Part shown: piece after piece, positions 42,596 through 52,559 of the stretch | Position numbering within the stretch: the first letter of the stretch is position 1 | Layout of the letters: each line of letters starts with the position of its first letter | Source: CAXSBR01 sp964236495 | Lineage (GTDB): Bacteria > Actinomycetota > Actinomycetes > Mycobacteriales > Jatrophihabitantaceae | DNA: 64,000 bases | Reading direction: 5' to 3' | Assembly: GCA_964236495.1 (NCBI GenBank) | Contig: CAXSBR010000004.1 | Span: 62,001-126,000 of the forward strand | Position numbers and translations under genes: made by a program | Notes under the pieces: model-generated | The model's input: only the letters and a program-made list of their open reading frames with translations | Database searches by the model: none | Told to the model about the DNA's origin: nothing

Positions 42596-43594
42596 TCAGC
42601 TGACAGCATCGTTCAGAGCTCCGGTGGTGTCGACGGCCAGGGCTAGCGCGCGCCAGCCGATCGGTGCGCACGCCAGGGCCCGCGCGCGATCCTCGGTCGT
42701 GCTGACCAATGCCAGCACGGTGGGACCGGCGCCAGAGATCGTCGCCGCAATCCCGAAATCGCGTAGAGACGTCATCAACGCGGCGGAGTCGGGCATCGCC
42801 GGAGCCCGGTAGCTCTGATGCAGACGGTCTTCGGTGGCGATCAGCAACAGGTCGGGCCGGGTAGTCAGTGCGGTGACCAACAATGCGCTGCGCGCGGAGT
42901 TGTCGGCGGCGTCGCGGTGCGGTACCTGGTTGGGAAGCAGGCCACGCGCGAGCTTCGTCGACGACGCGGCGGCAGGAATGAAGACCACCGCCGTGATGTC
43001 CGGGCACAGTGGCAACCCGATCGCTCGCGCAGGGCCGGCGGGCCCATCGGTGTTGGTGCCGGTCCTGGTGGCCGATAGGTCGTCGATCCAGGCCAGCGTC
43101 GCGCCGCCGAGCAGGCACGCCGCGACATTGTCGGGATGACCCTCGATCTCGGCTGCGAGCACGAGTACGTCGTCGTCGTCGAGCGCCTGGTTGCCAACGC
43201 GATCGGCATCAGCATCCACACCCCCGTTGATCGTGGGCGACTGAGCCGCGAGCGCGCGGGCCAATAAAATGCCGGCGCAGATCGCGGCAGCCGACGATCC
43301 CAGGCCGCGCCCGTGTGGAATGCGATTCGTCGAGCGCAGCATCAGTCCAGGCGCGGTGCGGCCCATCTGATCCAGTGCCACCCGCACCGCGAAGATCACC
43401 AGATGCGTCTCGTCACGCGGTACCGCGCTCGCGCCCTCGCCGGACACGTCGAATTCAAGGCCACCGGTAGTTACCTCGAGCTCCACGTCGTCGTAGAGGG
43501 CCAGCGCGAGCCCCAGAGAATCGAAACCAGGCCCCAGATTGGCGCTGGTCGCCGCGACTCGAACCGACGCTGATCCCGAGACGGGGACTGTCAC
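42596..43594 (-). CDS. thrB: Homoserine kinase
   Basis: This 332-residue GHMP-family kinase phosphorylates homoserine in threonine synthesis. It has VRVAATSANLGPGFDSLG near the start, the ATP-binding GRGLGSSAAAICAG and the C-terminal SGAGPTVLAL. The GTG at 43594 gives the family start. It lies 85 bp downstream of thrC, completing the hom-thrC-thrB set. Confidence 0.95.
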   Translation of the reverse strand: MTVPVSGSASVRVAATSANLGPGFDSLGLALALYDDVELEVTTGGLEFDVSGEGASAVPRDETHLVIFAVRVALDQMGRTAPGLMLRSTNRIPHGRGLGSSAAAICAGILLARALAAQSPTINGGVDADADRVGNQALDDDDVLVLAAEIEGHPDNVAACLLGGATLAWIDDLSATRTGTNTDGPAGPARAIGLPLCPDITAVVFIPAAASSTKLARGLLPNQVPHRDAADNSARSALLVTALTTRPDLLLIATEDRLHQSYRAPAMPDSAALMTSLRDFGIAATISGAGPTVLALVSTTEDRARALACAPIGWRALALAVDTTGALNDAVS

Positions 43595-43679
43595 GCCGCT
43601 ACGTTCATAGAAGCCGACTGCGGGTAGAGCCACTGCAAGAAGAACCAGCCCGCGCTGACCCACTCGGGCGCAGGCCTCT

Positions 43680-44816
43680 TCACGCCAGACCCAGCTCCCG
43701 CGCTGCGGCGCCGGCATCGATCGGAATAGTCACCGGTGCCGGCGCGGCAGAGATGGCCCACTCCGGATCCTTGAGCCCGTTGCCCGTCACCGTGCAGACC
43801 ACCGTGGAGCCGGAAGCCAACCGGCCGTCGGCCGCGGTCTTCAGCAGGCCGGCGACACTTGCTGCCGAAGCGGGTTCGACGAACACGGCCTCGCTGCGCG
43901 CCACGAGGCGGTAGGCCTCGAGGATCTGCCGGTCGGTGACGGAGTCGATCAGGCCGCCGGATTCGTCGCGGGCTTGCTCGGCGAACGTCCACGATGCCGG
44001 ATTGCCGATCCGGATAGCGGTGGCAATGGTGACCGGATGCAGCACCGGTGCACCGTTGACGATGGGTGCCGCGCCCGCGGCCTGGAAGCCGAACATCGCG
44101 GGCTTGGCCCCTACGACACCGTCGTCGAAGTACTCGCGGTAGCCCCTCCAGTAAGCAGTGATGTTCCCGGCGTTGCCGACCGGGATGCAGTGCACATCCG
44201 GTGCCCGCCCGAGGACGTCGCAGATCTCGAAGGCTGCGGTCTTCTGGCCCTCGATGCGGTCCGGGTTGACGGAGTTGACCAGCGCGACCGGGTAGTCGAC
44301 GGCCAACTTCTGCGCCAGCTCCAGGCAGTCGTCGAAGTTGCCGTCCACCTGCAGCAGCCGGGCTCCGTGCACCAGTGCCTGCGCCATCTTGCCCAACGCG
44401 ATCTTGCCCTGGGGCACGAGCACGGCACAGGTCATGCCCGCGCGCACCGCATACGCGGCAGCCGACGCCGAGGTGTTGCCCGTGGATGCGCAGATCACCG
44501 CCTTGGCGCCGGCCTCGGCAGCTTTGGAGATGGCCATCGTCATCCCGCGGTCCTTGAACGACCCGGTGGGGTTTGCGCCCTCCACCTTCAGATAGACCTC
44601 GCACCCGGTCCGCTCCGACAGCACGCGGGCGGGAACCAGTGGCGTGCCACCTTCGAACAGGGTGACGACGGGCGTGGTGGCCGACACCGGCAGCCGGTCA
44701 CGGTAGGCCTCGATGAGCCCAGGCCAGAGTCCGTGCGCCATGCGCTGCCTGCCCTCCTGCCGATTCTGCCCGTCCGGCTGTGCCGGCTGTACCAGCTGTG
44801 CGGGCTGGGTGACCAT
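43680..44816 (-). CDS. thrC: Threonine synthase
   Basis: This 378-residue PLP enzyme converts O-phosphohomoserine to threonine. The PLP lysine is in NPTGSFKDRGMT, the phosphate-binding loop is GNAGNITAYW, and CASTGNTSASAAAYA is the Asn-loop. The ATG at 44816 has AGAGG five bases upstream and adds a Gln-rich N-terminal stretch of about 25 residues before MAHGLWPG; the ATG at 44741 is an alternative. Confidence 0.95.
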   Translation of the reverse strand: MVTQPAQLVQPAQPDGQNRQEGRQRMAHGLWPGLIEAYRDRLPVSATTPVVTLFEGGTPLVPARVLSERTGCEVYLKVEGANPTGSFKDRGMTMAISKAAEAGAKAVICASTGNTSASAAAYAVRAGMTCAVLVPQGKIALGKMAQALVHGARLLQVDGNFDDCLELAQKLAVDYPVALVNSVNPDRIEGQKTAAFEICDVLGRAPDVHCIPVGNAGNITAYWRGYREYFDDGVVGAKPAMFGFQAAGAAPIVNGAPVLHPVTIATAIRIGNPASWTFAEQARDESGGLIDSVTDRQILEAYRLVARSEAVFVEPASAASVAGLLKTAADGRLASGSTVVCTVTGNGLKDPEWAISAAPAPVTIPIDAGAAARELGLA

Positions 44817-44882
44817 GGATCCTCTTTCGTTGGCGACAGACCTCGGTCCAAGCGTGGATGGAATTTGATTAAGCACAGGTCC

Positions 44883-46190
44883 TCAGCCGGCGTCGCCGGC
44901 CATGCCTTCCACGCGCATTACGCTGACCGTGCGGCCGATGGAGTCCATCCGTGCCAGCCGCTCGATAGTGGCCGACAATGCCGCGTCGGTGGCCGTGTGG
45001 GTAACCAGCACCAGCGTCGCCGCGGTGCCGCGGCCCTCCTGCCGGACGGTTTGGATGCTGACCCCGAGCTCGGCGAAGGCCGCAGCGACGGCGGCCAGAA
45101 CGCCGGGCCGGTCGGCGACGTCCAACGCCACGTGATAACGCGTCGTCGCCTCCCCGATCGGACGCACCGCGAGGTCTGCGTAGGCCCGTTCCGGGATCGC
45201 CCGGTTGCCCGAGACCCGGTGCCGACCGACAGCCACCAGGTCGCCCAGGATGGCACTGGCCGTCGGCGCGCCACCGGCGCCCCGGCCGTAGAACATCAGC
45301 GATCCGGCTGCCTCGGCCTCCACGAACACGGCGTTGTAGGCGTCGTTGACGCCCGCCAGCGGATGCGTGCGCGGGATCATCGCCGGATGCACCCGCGCCG
45401 AGACCGACTCGACGCCGGCGGCGTCCACGCTACGTTCGCAGATTGCCAGCAATTTGATGGTGCAGTTCAGCGCCTTGGCGCTGGCGATGTCGCCGGCGGT
45501 GACTGCGCTGATGCCCTCGCGGTACACGTCGCCGGCGGTGACCCGGGTGTGAAAGGCCAGCCCGGTGAGGATGGCGGCCTTCGCTGCGGCGTCGAAGCCG
45601 TCGATGTCGGCGGTCGGATCAGCCTCGGCGTAGCCCAGCGCGGTCGCCTCCGCCAACGCCTCGGCGAAGCTGGCTCCGCTGGCGTCCATCCGGGACAGGA
45701 CGAAGTTGGTGGTGCCGTTGACGATGCCCAGCACGCGGGTGATGCGGTCACCGGCCAGGGATTCGCGCAGCGGACGCAGCAGTGGGATTGCGCCCGCCAC
45801 TGCGGCCTCGTAGTACAGATCGACGCCGGCGTCGGTGGCTGCCTGGTGCAGGGTGGCGCCGTCCTCTGCGAGCAGGGCCTTGTTGGCACTGACGACACTC
45901 TTGCCCGACTTCAGCGCGCTCAGGAGCAGGGAGCGCACCGGCTCGATGCCGCCGATGACCTCTACCACGACGTCCACGTCGTCGCGCTCGACAAGCGATT
46001 GCGCGTCGGTGGTGAGCAGATCTGGCGGGATGTCGGCGTGTTTGGCGGGTCGGCGCACCGCGACGCCGACCAGCTCGACGGGTCGACCGACGCGTGCGGC
46101 CAAGTCGGCGGACTGCTCGTCGAGCAATCGGACGACCTGGCTGCCGACAGCGCCGCAGCCCAGCAGCGCAACGCGCAAGGTGGCGCTCAT
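44883..46190 (-). CDS. hom: Homoserine dehydrogenase
   Basis: This 435-residue NAD(P)-dependent enzyme reduces aspartate semialdehyde to homoserine. The Rossmann motif LLGCGAVGSQV starts at residue 9, the catalytic region includes YEAAVAGAIPLLRPL and LGIVNGTTNF, and a C-terminal ACT domain (RYHVALDVADRPGVLAAVAAAF) suggests threonine feedback. Its ATG overlaps the lysA stop by 4 bp, so lysine and threonine branches are translated together. Confidence 0.96.
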   Translation of the reverse strand: MSATLRVALLGCGAVGSQVVRLLDEQSADLAARVGRPVELVGVAVRRPAKHADIPPDLLTTDAQSLVERDDVDVVVEVIGGIEPVRSLLLSALKSGKSVVSANKALLAEDGATLHQAATDAGVDLYYEAAVAGAIPLLRPLRESLAGDRITRVLGIVNGTTNFVLSRMDASGASFAEALAEATALGYAEADPTADIDGFDAAAKAAILTGLAFHTRVTAGDVYREGISAVTAGDIASAKALNCTIKLLAICERSVDAAGVESVSARVHPAMIPRTHPLAGVNDAYNAVFVEAEAAGSLMFYGRGAGGAPTASAILGDLVAVGRHRVSGNRAIPERAYADLAVRPIGEATTRYHVALDVADRPGVLAAVAAAFAELGVSIQTVRQEGRGTAATLVLVTHTATDAALSATIERLARMDSIGRTVSVMRVEGMAGDAG

Positions 46191-47632
46191 GCCGGCACTC
46201 GGTCCGCTGCTGCGTTCGGATGCGTGGACGCAGCGAAGCCCCCGTCGAGCATCAGCAGATCGGCCTCGGTCTCCCGGCGAACCAGCACCTGGTCGACGCC
46301 GTCGCGCACGCCCACGACGGCCGGGCGGGGCACGTAGTTGTAGTTGCTGGCCATGCTGCGGCAGTAGGCGCCCGTCGCCGCCACCGCAACCAGGTCTCCC
46401 GCAGTGATATCACCAGGCAGCCAGGCGTCGCGCACGACGATGTCACCGCTCTCGCAGTGCTTGCCGACCACCCGGCACAGCACCGGCGCCGCTGCCGACT
46501 CGCGGTTGGCCAGCACCGCGGTGTACTGCGCGTCGTAGAGCGCCGTGCGCAGGTTGTCGCTCATGCCGCCGTCGACCGAGACGTAGGTACGGCTGGCGCC
46601 GCCGTCGAGCTCTACCTTCTTGACCGTGCCCACCTCGTAGACGGTGATCCCCGCGCGGCCTACGACGGCCCGGCCGGGCTCGACGCTCAGCCGAGGCAAA
46701 GTCAGTCGGGCGGTGGCGCATTCGCGCTTGACGATGTCGCGCAGCCGAGACGCCACGTTCTTCACCGCCTGTGGGGAGTCACTGCTGATGTAGGCGATGC
46801 CGAGCCCGCCGCCGAGGTCCAACTCAGGTAGCTGCACGCCGTGCCGGTCCCGGATGGCGGCGAGCAGTTCGACCAGCCGGTGGGCGGCGATCTCGAAGCC
46901 GGCGGTGTCGAAGATCTGCGAGCCGATGTGGGAGTGCAGGCCGACCAGTTCCAGCGCCGGCTCGTCCAGCACGGCGTCCACCGCGTCCATCGCGGCTCCA
47001 CCCAGCAGCGACAGCCCGAACTTCTGGTCCTCGTGGGCTGTAGCGATGAACTCGTGGGTGTGCGCCTCGACGCCGACGGTAACGCGCACCAGCACCTGCT
47101 GGCGCCGACCGGTGTCGGTGGCCACCTGCGCCACCCGTTCGATCTCCTGCATCGAGTCGAGCACTATGCGCCCGACTCCGGCCGTCACTGCCCGGGCGAT
47201 CTCGGCGGAAGACTTGTTGTTGCCGTGGAACGCGATCCGGGCCGCCGGGAAGCCCGCCGCCAACGCGACGGCCAGCTCTCCCCCGGTGCACACGTCCAGG
47301 CCTAGCCCGGCGTCGTCGATCCAGCGCGCCAGCTGCGTGCACAGAAACGCCTTGCCGGCGTAGTACACGTCGGCGTCTGCAAAGGCATCGGTGAACTCCG
47401 CGGCGCGGGCGCGTACGTCACGCTCGTCGAGCAGCATCACCGGCGTTTCGTGTCGACGGGCCAGCTCCGTCACCGCCAGACCGCCCACGGTTAAAACACC
47501 GGCGCTGCGCGCAGCGGTCTGGGGCCACACGGCGGCGTCGAGTGCATTGACGTCGACCGGACGAGCGACGTCGGCGCCCTCGGGCAGAACGTCGGCGTGG
47601 CGCGGTCCGGCCGGATGGGCTGACCGGCTCAT
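46187..47632 (-). CDS. lysA: Diaminopimelate decarboxylase
   Basis: This 481-residue PLP enzyme of the alanine racemase-like fold makes L-lysine from meso-diaminopimelate. The PLP lysine is in YYAGKAFLC, with HSHIGSQI, ELDLGGGLGI and the substrate-binding CESGDIVVRD motif present. It overlaps hom by 4 bp and follows argS by 64 bp. Confidence 0.96.
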   Translation of the reverse strand: MSRSAHPAGPRHADVLPEGADVARPVDVNALDAAVWPQTAARSAGVLTVGGLAVTELARRHETPVMLLDERDVRARAAEFTDAFADADVYYAGKAFLCTQLARWIDDAGLGLDVCTGGELAVALAAGFPAARIAFHGNNKSSAEIARAVTAGVGRIVLDSMQEIERVAQVATDTGRRQQVLVRVTVGVEAHTHEFIATAHEDQKFGLSLLGGAAMDAVDAVLDEPALELVGLHSHIGSQIFDTAGFEIAAHRLVELLAAIRDRHGVQLPELDLGGGLGIAYISSDSPQAVKNVASRLRDIVKRECATARLTLPRLSVEPGRAVVGRAGITVYEVGTVKKVELDGGASRTYVSVDGGMSDNLRTALYDAQYTAVLANRESAAAPVLCRVVGKHCESGDIVVRDAWLPGDITAGDLVAVAATGAYCRSMASNYNYVPRPAVVGVRDGVDQVLVRRETEADLLMLDGGFAASTHPNAAADRVPA

Positions 47633-47696
47633 CGCGCGATCGCCCCCAGTGCTTGCGACGGCACGCCAGGGCCGTCGAGCCGCATCCAGGTGACCA

Positions 47697-49352
47697 TCAC
47701 ATGCGCTCCGGCGCGCTGACGCCGAGCAGGTTCAGCCCGTTGGCCAGCACGATCCGCGTCGCCTCGCACAGCCACAGCCTGGCATCGGTCAGCGGTGTGG
47801 CGTCATCGTCGCCGTAGGGCAGCACGCGACAGGCGTCGTAGAAGCGGTGGTAGGTGCCGGCCAGTTCCTCCAGGTAGCGCGCCACCCGGTGCGGGGCTCG
47901 CAGCTCACCGGCGACGCCGACGATGCGAGGGAACTCGGCCAACGCGCCCAGCAGCGCCGACTCACGCTCATGCGTCAGCAGCCCGAAGTCCGGATGATCC
48001 GAGCGCTGGATGCGCAGCTCGGCGGCACTGCGCTGCAGCGAGGACAGCCGGGCGTGGGCGTACTGCACGTAAAACACTGGGTTGTCGCTGGTCTGCTTCG
48101 TCCACAGATCGACGTCGATGTCGATCTGCTGGTCCGAGGAGTACCGGGCCAACGAGTACCGGGCCGCATCCACGCCGAGGGACTCGGTGAAGTCGCGCAG
48201 GAACAGCACCGTGCCGTTGCGCTTGCTCATCCGAACCGGCTCGCCGTGGCGCACCAAGTTGACCAACTGGCCGATCAGAATCTCCAGGTTGCGGTCCGGA
48301 TCGTCGCCCAGCGCGCTCACCAACGCCCGGTACCGACCCACATAGCCGTGATGGTCGGCGCCGAGCATGATCACGACCCGGTCGAAACCGCGCGACCGCT
48401 TGTCCAGGTAGTAGGCGCAGTCGGCGGCGAAGTACGTCCAGTCGCCGTCGCTCTTGAGCAGCGGGCGATCCTTGTCGTCACCGAACGTCGTGGTGCGCAG
48501 CCAGGTCGCACCGTCCTCGACGTAGACGTGACCCTGCTCGGTGAGCCGCTCCAGCGCGGCCTGCATCGCGCCGCTGGTGTGCAGGTCGCGCTCGTTGAAA
48601 TAGACGTCGAAGTGCACGCCCAGCTCGGCTAACGAGCTCTTGATCTCGGCGAACATGGCATCCACGCCGGCCCGGCGGAACGCTTGTACCTCGTCGGCGT
48701 CGGGCAGGTCGACGATGTCGGGCTGCTCGGCGACGACGCGTGCGGCGATGTCGTCGATGTACTCGCCGTTGTAGCCGTCGGCGGGCACCGGGCGGCCGTG
48801 GGCGACCTCGCGCAGGGTGCGGGCGAAGCGCTCGATCTGGCTGCCGGCGTCGTTGAAGTAGTACTCACGGGCGACGTCGGCACCGCTGGCCAGCATGATG
48901 CGGGCAAGCGCGTCGCCGACCGCGGCCCAGCGCACGGCACCGATGTGCACCGGGCCGGTGGGGTTGGCGGACACGAACTCGAGGTTGATGTGCTGTCCGG
49001 CGAGGCTGTCGTTGGACCCGTAGTTCTGCCCGGCTTCAACGACGGTGCCCGCCACCTGACCGAGCACATCGGCGGCGAGAGTGATGTTGAGGAATCCGGG
49101 CCCGGCTACGTCGACCGACGCGATGCCCTCGACCTTGTGCAGGTGCTCGGCGAGGTCGGTCGCGAGGTCACGCGGTGCGCGATTGGCCTGCTTGGCCAGC
49201 CGCATGGCCACGTTGGTGGTGTAGTCGCCGTGCTCGCGGTTGCGAGGTCGCTCGACCACGATCTGGACGGACGGATCGGCACTGAAATTTCCAGCAGCCG
49301 CAGCATCGGCCACGGCGGCAGCGATGGCATCGCTGAGCTGCGCTGGAGTCAC
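47697..49352 (-). CDS. argS: Arginyl-tRNA synthetase
   Basis: This 551-residue class I synthetase charges tRNA-Arg. The HIGH-type motif is NPTGPVHIG, the KMSK-like motif is VRMSKRNGT, and the N-terminal additional domain and C-terminal anticodon-binding domain (LLGVSAPERM end) are present. The GTG start at 49352 fits the family. It is the first gene of the argS-lysA-hom-thrC-thrB-rho series and divergent from a DUF3105 gene. Confidence 0.97.
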   Translation of the reverse strand: MTPAQLSDAIAAAVADAAAAGNFSADPSVQIVVERPRNREHGDYTTNVAMRLAKQANRAPRDLATDLAEHLHKVEGIASVDVAGPGFLNITLAADVLGQVAGTVVEAGQNYGSNDSLAGQHINLEFVSANPTGPVHIGAVRWAAVGDALARIMLASGADVAREYYFNDAGSQIERFARTLREVAHGRPVPADGYNGEYIDDIAARVVAEQPDIVDLPDADEVQAFRRAGVDAMFAEIKSSLAELGVHFDVYFNERDLHTSGAMQAALERLTEQGHVYVEDGATWLRTTTFGDDKDRPLLKSDGDWTYFAADCAYYLDKRSRGFDRVVIMLGADHHGYVGRYRALVSALGDDPDRNLEILIGQLVNLVRHGEPVRMSKRNGTVLFLRDFTESLGVDAARYSLARYSSDQQIDIDVDLWTKQTSDNPVFYVQYAHARLSSLQRSAAELRIQRSDHPDFGLLTHERESALLGALAEFPRIVGVAGELRAPHRVARYLEELAGTYHRFYDACRVLPYGDDDATPLTDARLWLCEATRIVLANGLNLLGVSAPERM

Positions 49353-49537
49353 CGCTTCATGTTAGTGGGGCCGTGATAACGCGTTTGCTGCTTCGCTCAG
49401 CCGGTTCGGAGCCTGGCGCACTTACACTGGCGACACCTCGACCAGCCGCTCTGTCCGTGGCTCGCGCCCTTTCTTGCGCTGCGTTCGAGACCCCATTGCC
49501 GACCTCAAGCTTCACCCGAGAAATAGGAGTGCGTCCG

Positions 49538-50425
49538 ATGGCCGCCAACAGAGCGCCCCGCAAGCCGGGAGCCGCCGACGACCGCCCGTCGAACAGCCGG
49601 ACGAACAAGGCTGCGCCCGCGAAGCCCGGGACTGCGCAGGCGAAGCCCGGGACCGCGCCGAAGAAGCCCGCCGCCGGGCGTTCCGCAGCCTCGGGTCGCA
49701 GTGGTGCCACGGCCGTCAGGAAGCCCGGCAAGTCGATCGTCAGCAAGAAGCAGCCACCTTGGGGCCTCATCGTGGCCAGCGTTGTGGTAGTCGCGTTCGC
49801 CATCGGCGTGGTGGCCTTCGCCGTCACCCGGCACAAGAGCTCCAACTCGGCCAGCAAGTCCAGTTCCGCGACATCGACAGCGGCTGACGGCTCCGACCGT
49901 TACCACCTGCCCGAAATAGCTGCTGCGAAGGCAATTCAAGGCGTGATCTTCAAGGTGGAGCCCAATCACAATCATGTGACGTCTTCGGTCAGCTACGACA
50001 CCTCACCGCCCATCGGAGGCGATCACTCGCAAGTTTGGGGCGACTGCACCGGCACGGTGTACGCGGCCGCGATCGCGAACGAGAACGCCGTCCATGATCT
50101 CGAACACGGCGCGGTGTGGATCACCTACCGGCCAGGGCTCGCTGCGAGTCAGGTGGCCAGCCTGGCCGCGATGGTCACCGGCCAAGACCATTTGCTCATG
50201 TCGCCGTACCCGGGCCTCAAGACACTCATCTCGCTTCAAGCCTGGGGGTACCAGCTGACCGTCGACAGCGCGTCCGACCCCCGCATCGCGAGCTTCATCA
50301 AATTGTTCCGGGCCAGCCATGCCACCACTCCGGAGACCGATCAATCCGGTGCGGCGATCAGCTGCTCCGAGCCGTCGTTCAAGCTCAAGCCGAGCACTTT
50401 GGGCCACCCGACCTTCAACGGCTGA
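49538..50425 (+). CDS. DUF3105 membrane-anchored extracytoplasmic protein
   Basis: This 295-residue protein has a basic Pro/Ala/Lys-rich cytoplasmic N-terminus (about 75 residues), one transmembrane helix (GLIVASVVVVAFAIGVVAFAV) and an exported C-terminal DUF3105 domain. The domain carries a conserved histidine-rich core (NHNHVTSSVSYDTSPPIGGDH, LEHGAVWITYRP). The DUF3105 His/Cys pattern suggests metal binding, but no activity is known to me. The ATG at 49538 is preceded by AGGAG. Divergence from argS is conserved in several actinomycetes. Confidence 0.85.
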   Translation: MAANRAPRKPGAADDRPSNSRTNKAAPAKPGTAQAKPGTAPKKPAAGRSAASGRSGATAVRKPGKSIVSKKQPPWGLIVASVVVVAFAIGVVAFAVTRHKSSNSASKSSSATSTAADGSDRYHLPEIAAAKAIQGVIFKVEPNHNHVTSSVSYDTSPPIGGDHSQVWGDCTGTVYAAAIANENAVHDLEHGAVWITYRPGLAASQVASLAAMVTGQDHLLMSPYPGLKTLISLQAWGYQLTVDSASDPRIASFIKLFRASHATTPETDQSGAAISCSEPSFKLKPSTLGHPTFNG

Positions 50426-50556
50426 CCGGCTCGGTCGAGTCGATCGCCGCGGTGCCGTAACCTCACCGCGGAGCCTGGGGTGCCGCCCGGGTGCTTCGGA
50501 CCAACGGTTCATGGCGAACGAGAAGAACCCACTGTCGTGCCGATGGCCCGTCCAGG

Positions 50557-50631
50557 GCCCCCGTAGCTCAGGGGATAGAGCACCGCCCTCCGGAGGCGGT
50601 GGCGCAGGTTCGAATCCTGCCGGGGGCACCA
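50557..50631 (+). tRNA. tRNA-Arg (CCG), CCA encoded
   Basis: The acceptor stem pairs GCCCCCG (50557-50563) with CGGGGGC (50621-50627), with discriminator A (50628) and encoded CCA to 50631. The anticodon stem CCGCC/GGCGG encloses CTCCGGA, so the anticodon is CCG (reads CGG). An integrase remnant lies just beyond its 3' end. Confidence 0.94.
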
Positions 50632-50689
50632 CGCTGAAGGGCACAGATTCATCGATCTGGGCACCTCTCAAGCGATGAGGAACAAACGA

Positions 50690-50881
50690 TTTATCGGACA
50701 TCAGTCCGCAAAACTCCGCAGCAGTCCAAGCGGGGTCCAGCGCGTCGGCGTACCTGGTCGAGATCATCGGGGAATAGGTCGGCATCGCCGCCGAAGCATG
50801 CCTGAGCATCCGCTGCACAGCTTGATGTTGATGCCTGCCCAGATCGCCAGACTTCTCGTGGGGTGGGTCACCCACCGACAT
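50690..50881 (-). pseudogene. C-terminal remnant of a tyrosine recombinase/integrase
   Basis: The minus strand encodes AVQRMLRHASAAM, a match to the C-terminal core of actinobacterial phage-type integrases (VQRMLGHASAAMT). After a one-base frame change it continues as DADLFPDDLDQVRRR, the usual sequence around and after the catalytic tyrosine region. Only about 60 residues survive. Its position 60 bp from the 3' end of tRNA-Arg is that of an integration module using a tRNA attachment site. Confidence 0.65.
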
Positions 50882-50909
50882 CAGAAATGCGTTCCGGGCT
50901 TCGGATCTG

Positions 50910-52538
50910 TCAACTGCCGTAGACGAGAGCCCCCGCCGCGACGGTGTGTGTCACCCGGGCGTCGGCGGGCAGCCCGAGCGCCGCGTCGAAGATGTTGCGG
51001 TCGACGATGGCTAGGTCGGCGCGTCGGCCGACCTCGATGCTGCCTGCGTCGTCGTCGTGGTTGACGTACGCCGACCCCGCCGTGAACGCCGCGACCGCCA
51101 CCGGTAGCGGCAGCCGTTGGCCGGGCAGGAACGCGGGGGCGTCGCGGTGGTCGGGTCCGATCCGGCGCACGGCGACCTCGATCTGCTGCAGCGGGTCGGC
51201 GGTCGTGACGCCCCAGTCGCTGCCCATCGCCAGCGTGGCCCCGCTGTGCAGCAGGTCGGCGAACGGGTACTGCAGGTCGGCCCGTTCCGAACCCAGGAAC
51301 GGGATGGTGAGCTCGTCCATCTGGGCGTCGCTCTGTGCCCAGAACGTCTGGCAGTTGGCGACGACGTTCAGCTCGCGGAACCGGGGCAGGTCGACCGGCT
51401 GGATCAGCTGCAGGTGGGCGATGTGGTGGCGGTTGTCGTTGTCGCCACCGTTTGCCTCGCGCGCGGCCTGCACGGCGTCCAGCGACATGCGCACCGCCCG
51501 GTCGCCGATGGCGTGCATGTGGACCTGCAGGCCTCCCGCGTCAAGGCGTTGCACTGCGGCGCTCAGCAGCTCAGGTTCGACGTAGGTGAGGCCGAGATTG
51601 TCGCCGTGACCGCCGCAGCCGTCGCAGTACGGCTGGAGCAGCGCGCCGGTGTAGTTCTCGAGCACGCCGTCGACCATGATCTTGACGGTCCGCGGGTGGA
51701 ACCGGCCGACCGTGCCCTGCGCCCGCTCCAGCAGCTCGTCGATCTGCTCGAGCCCACGGTGGCGGTCCCACCACAGTGCCCCGACGACGCGGGCGCTGAG
51801 CCGGTCGGCCTGGGCAAGTGCGACGTAGGCCTGCTGCGTGTCGGGTGTTACCCAGGCGTCCTGCCAGCCGGTGATCCCCAGCGTATGGAGGTAGTCCTGC
51901 GCCTCGAGGATCGACTCTTGCCACTCCCCGACGTCCGGTAACGGCACGAACTGGTCGTTGAAGGTGTAGGCCGCACCCTCCTGCAGCATGCCGGTCGGCT
52001 CGCCGGTGCCGGCGTCACGTTCGATGCGGCCGTCCGCGGGGTCGGGCGTTTCCTTGGTGACTCCGGCTGCCCGCAGCGCCGCGGAGTTGACCCACGCCCC
52101 GTGCACGTCGCGGTTGAACAGGAACACCGGGCGGTCGCCGACGACGGCGTCGAGATCTTCCTTGCGCGGCATACCGCCGGGGAAGTACTCCATCGCCCAG
52201 CCGCCACCGATGATCCACTCGCGGTCGGGGTGCGTGGCGGCGAACTCGCCGATCGCACGCAGGTACTCGTCGCGGCCGCTGATCGCGCTGAGGTCGACGT
52301 TGCGCCGGTTGCGCCCGGCAGCGGGCGGGTGGATGTGGGCGTCCTGGAACCCGGGCAGCACCAGGGAGCCAGCCAGGTCGAGCACGGTCGTGGACGGGCC
52401 GGTCAACTCACCCACCGCAGCGGACCCGACCGCGACGATACGGTCGCCCCGCACCGCCACGGCGTCAGACCAGCTGCGGGCGGCGTCGACGCGGTAAACG
52501 TCGGCTCCGGTGATCACCAGGTCGGCAGGTGCGGTCAC
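50910..52538 (-). CDS. YtcJ-like metal-dependent amidohydrolase (amidohydrolase family 3)
   Basis: This 542-residue TIM-barrel amidohydrolase has the metal ligands DAHIHP near residue 70, later HMHAIGDRAV and HIAHLQL histidines, and the C-terminal GSDWGV aspartate. The N-terminal DLVITGADVYRVD and C-terminal DLAIVDRNIFD strands form the composite small domain of the family. Substrates of YtcJ-type enzymes are mostly unknown amides. The GTG at 52538 has GGAG five bases upstream. Longer in-frame sequence upstream consists of unrelated decayed fragments. Confidence 0.87.
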   Translation of the reverse strand: MTAPADLVITGADVYRVDAARSWSDAVAVRGDRIVAVGSAAVGELTGPSTTVLDLAGSLVLPGFQDAHIHPPAAGRNRRNVDLSAISGRDEYLRAIGEFAATHPDREWIIGGGWAMEYFPGGMPRKEDLDAVVGDRPVFLFNRDVHGAWVNSAALRAAGVTKETPDPADGRIERDAGTGEPTGMLQEGAAYTFNDQFVPLPDVGEWQESILEAQDYLHTLGITGWQDAWVTPDTQQAYVALAQADRLSARVVGALWWDRHRGLEQIDELLERAQGTVGRFHPRTVKIMVDGVLENYTGALLQPYCDGCGGHGDNLGLTYVEPELLSAAVQRLDAGGLQVHMHAIGDRAVRMSLDAVQAAREANGGDNDNRHHIAHLQLIQPVDLPRFRELNVVANCQTFWAQSDAQMDELTIPFLGSERADLQYPFADLLHSGATLAMGSDWGVTTADPLQQIEVAVRRIGPDHRDAPAFLPGQRLPLPVAVAAFTAGSAYVNHDDDAGSIEVGRRADLAIVDRNIFDAALGLPADARVTHTVAAGALVYGS

Positions 52539-52559
52539 GGGTTCTCCTCGTTCGGTGGG

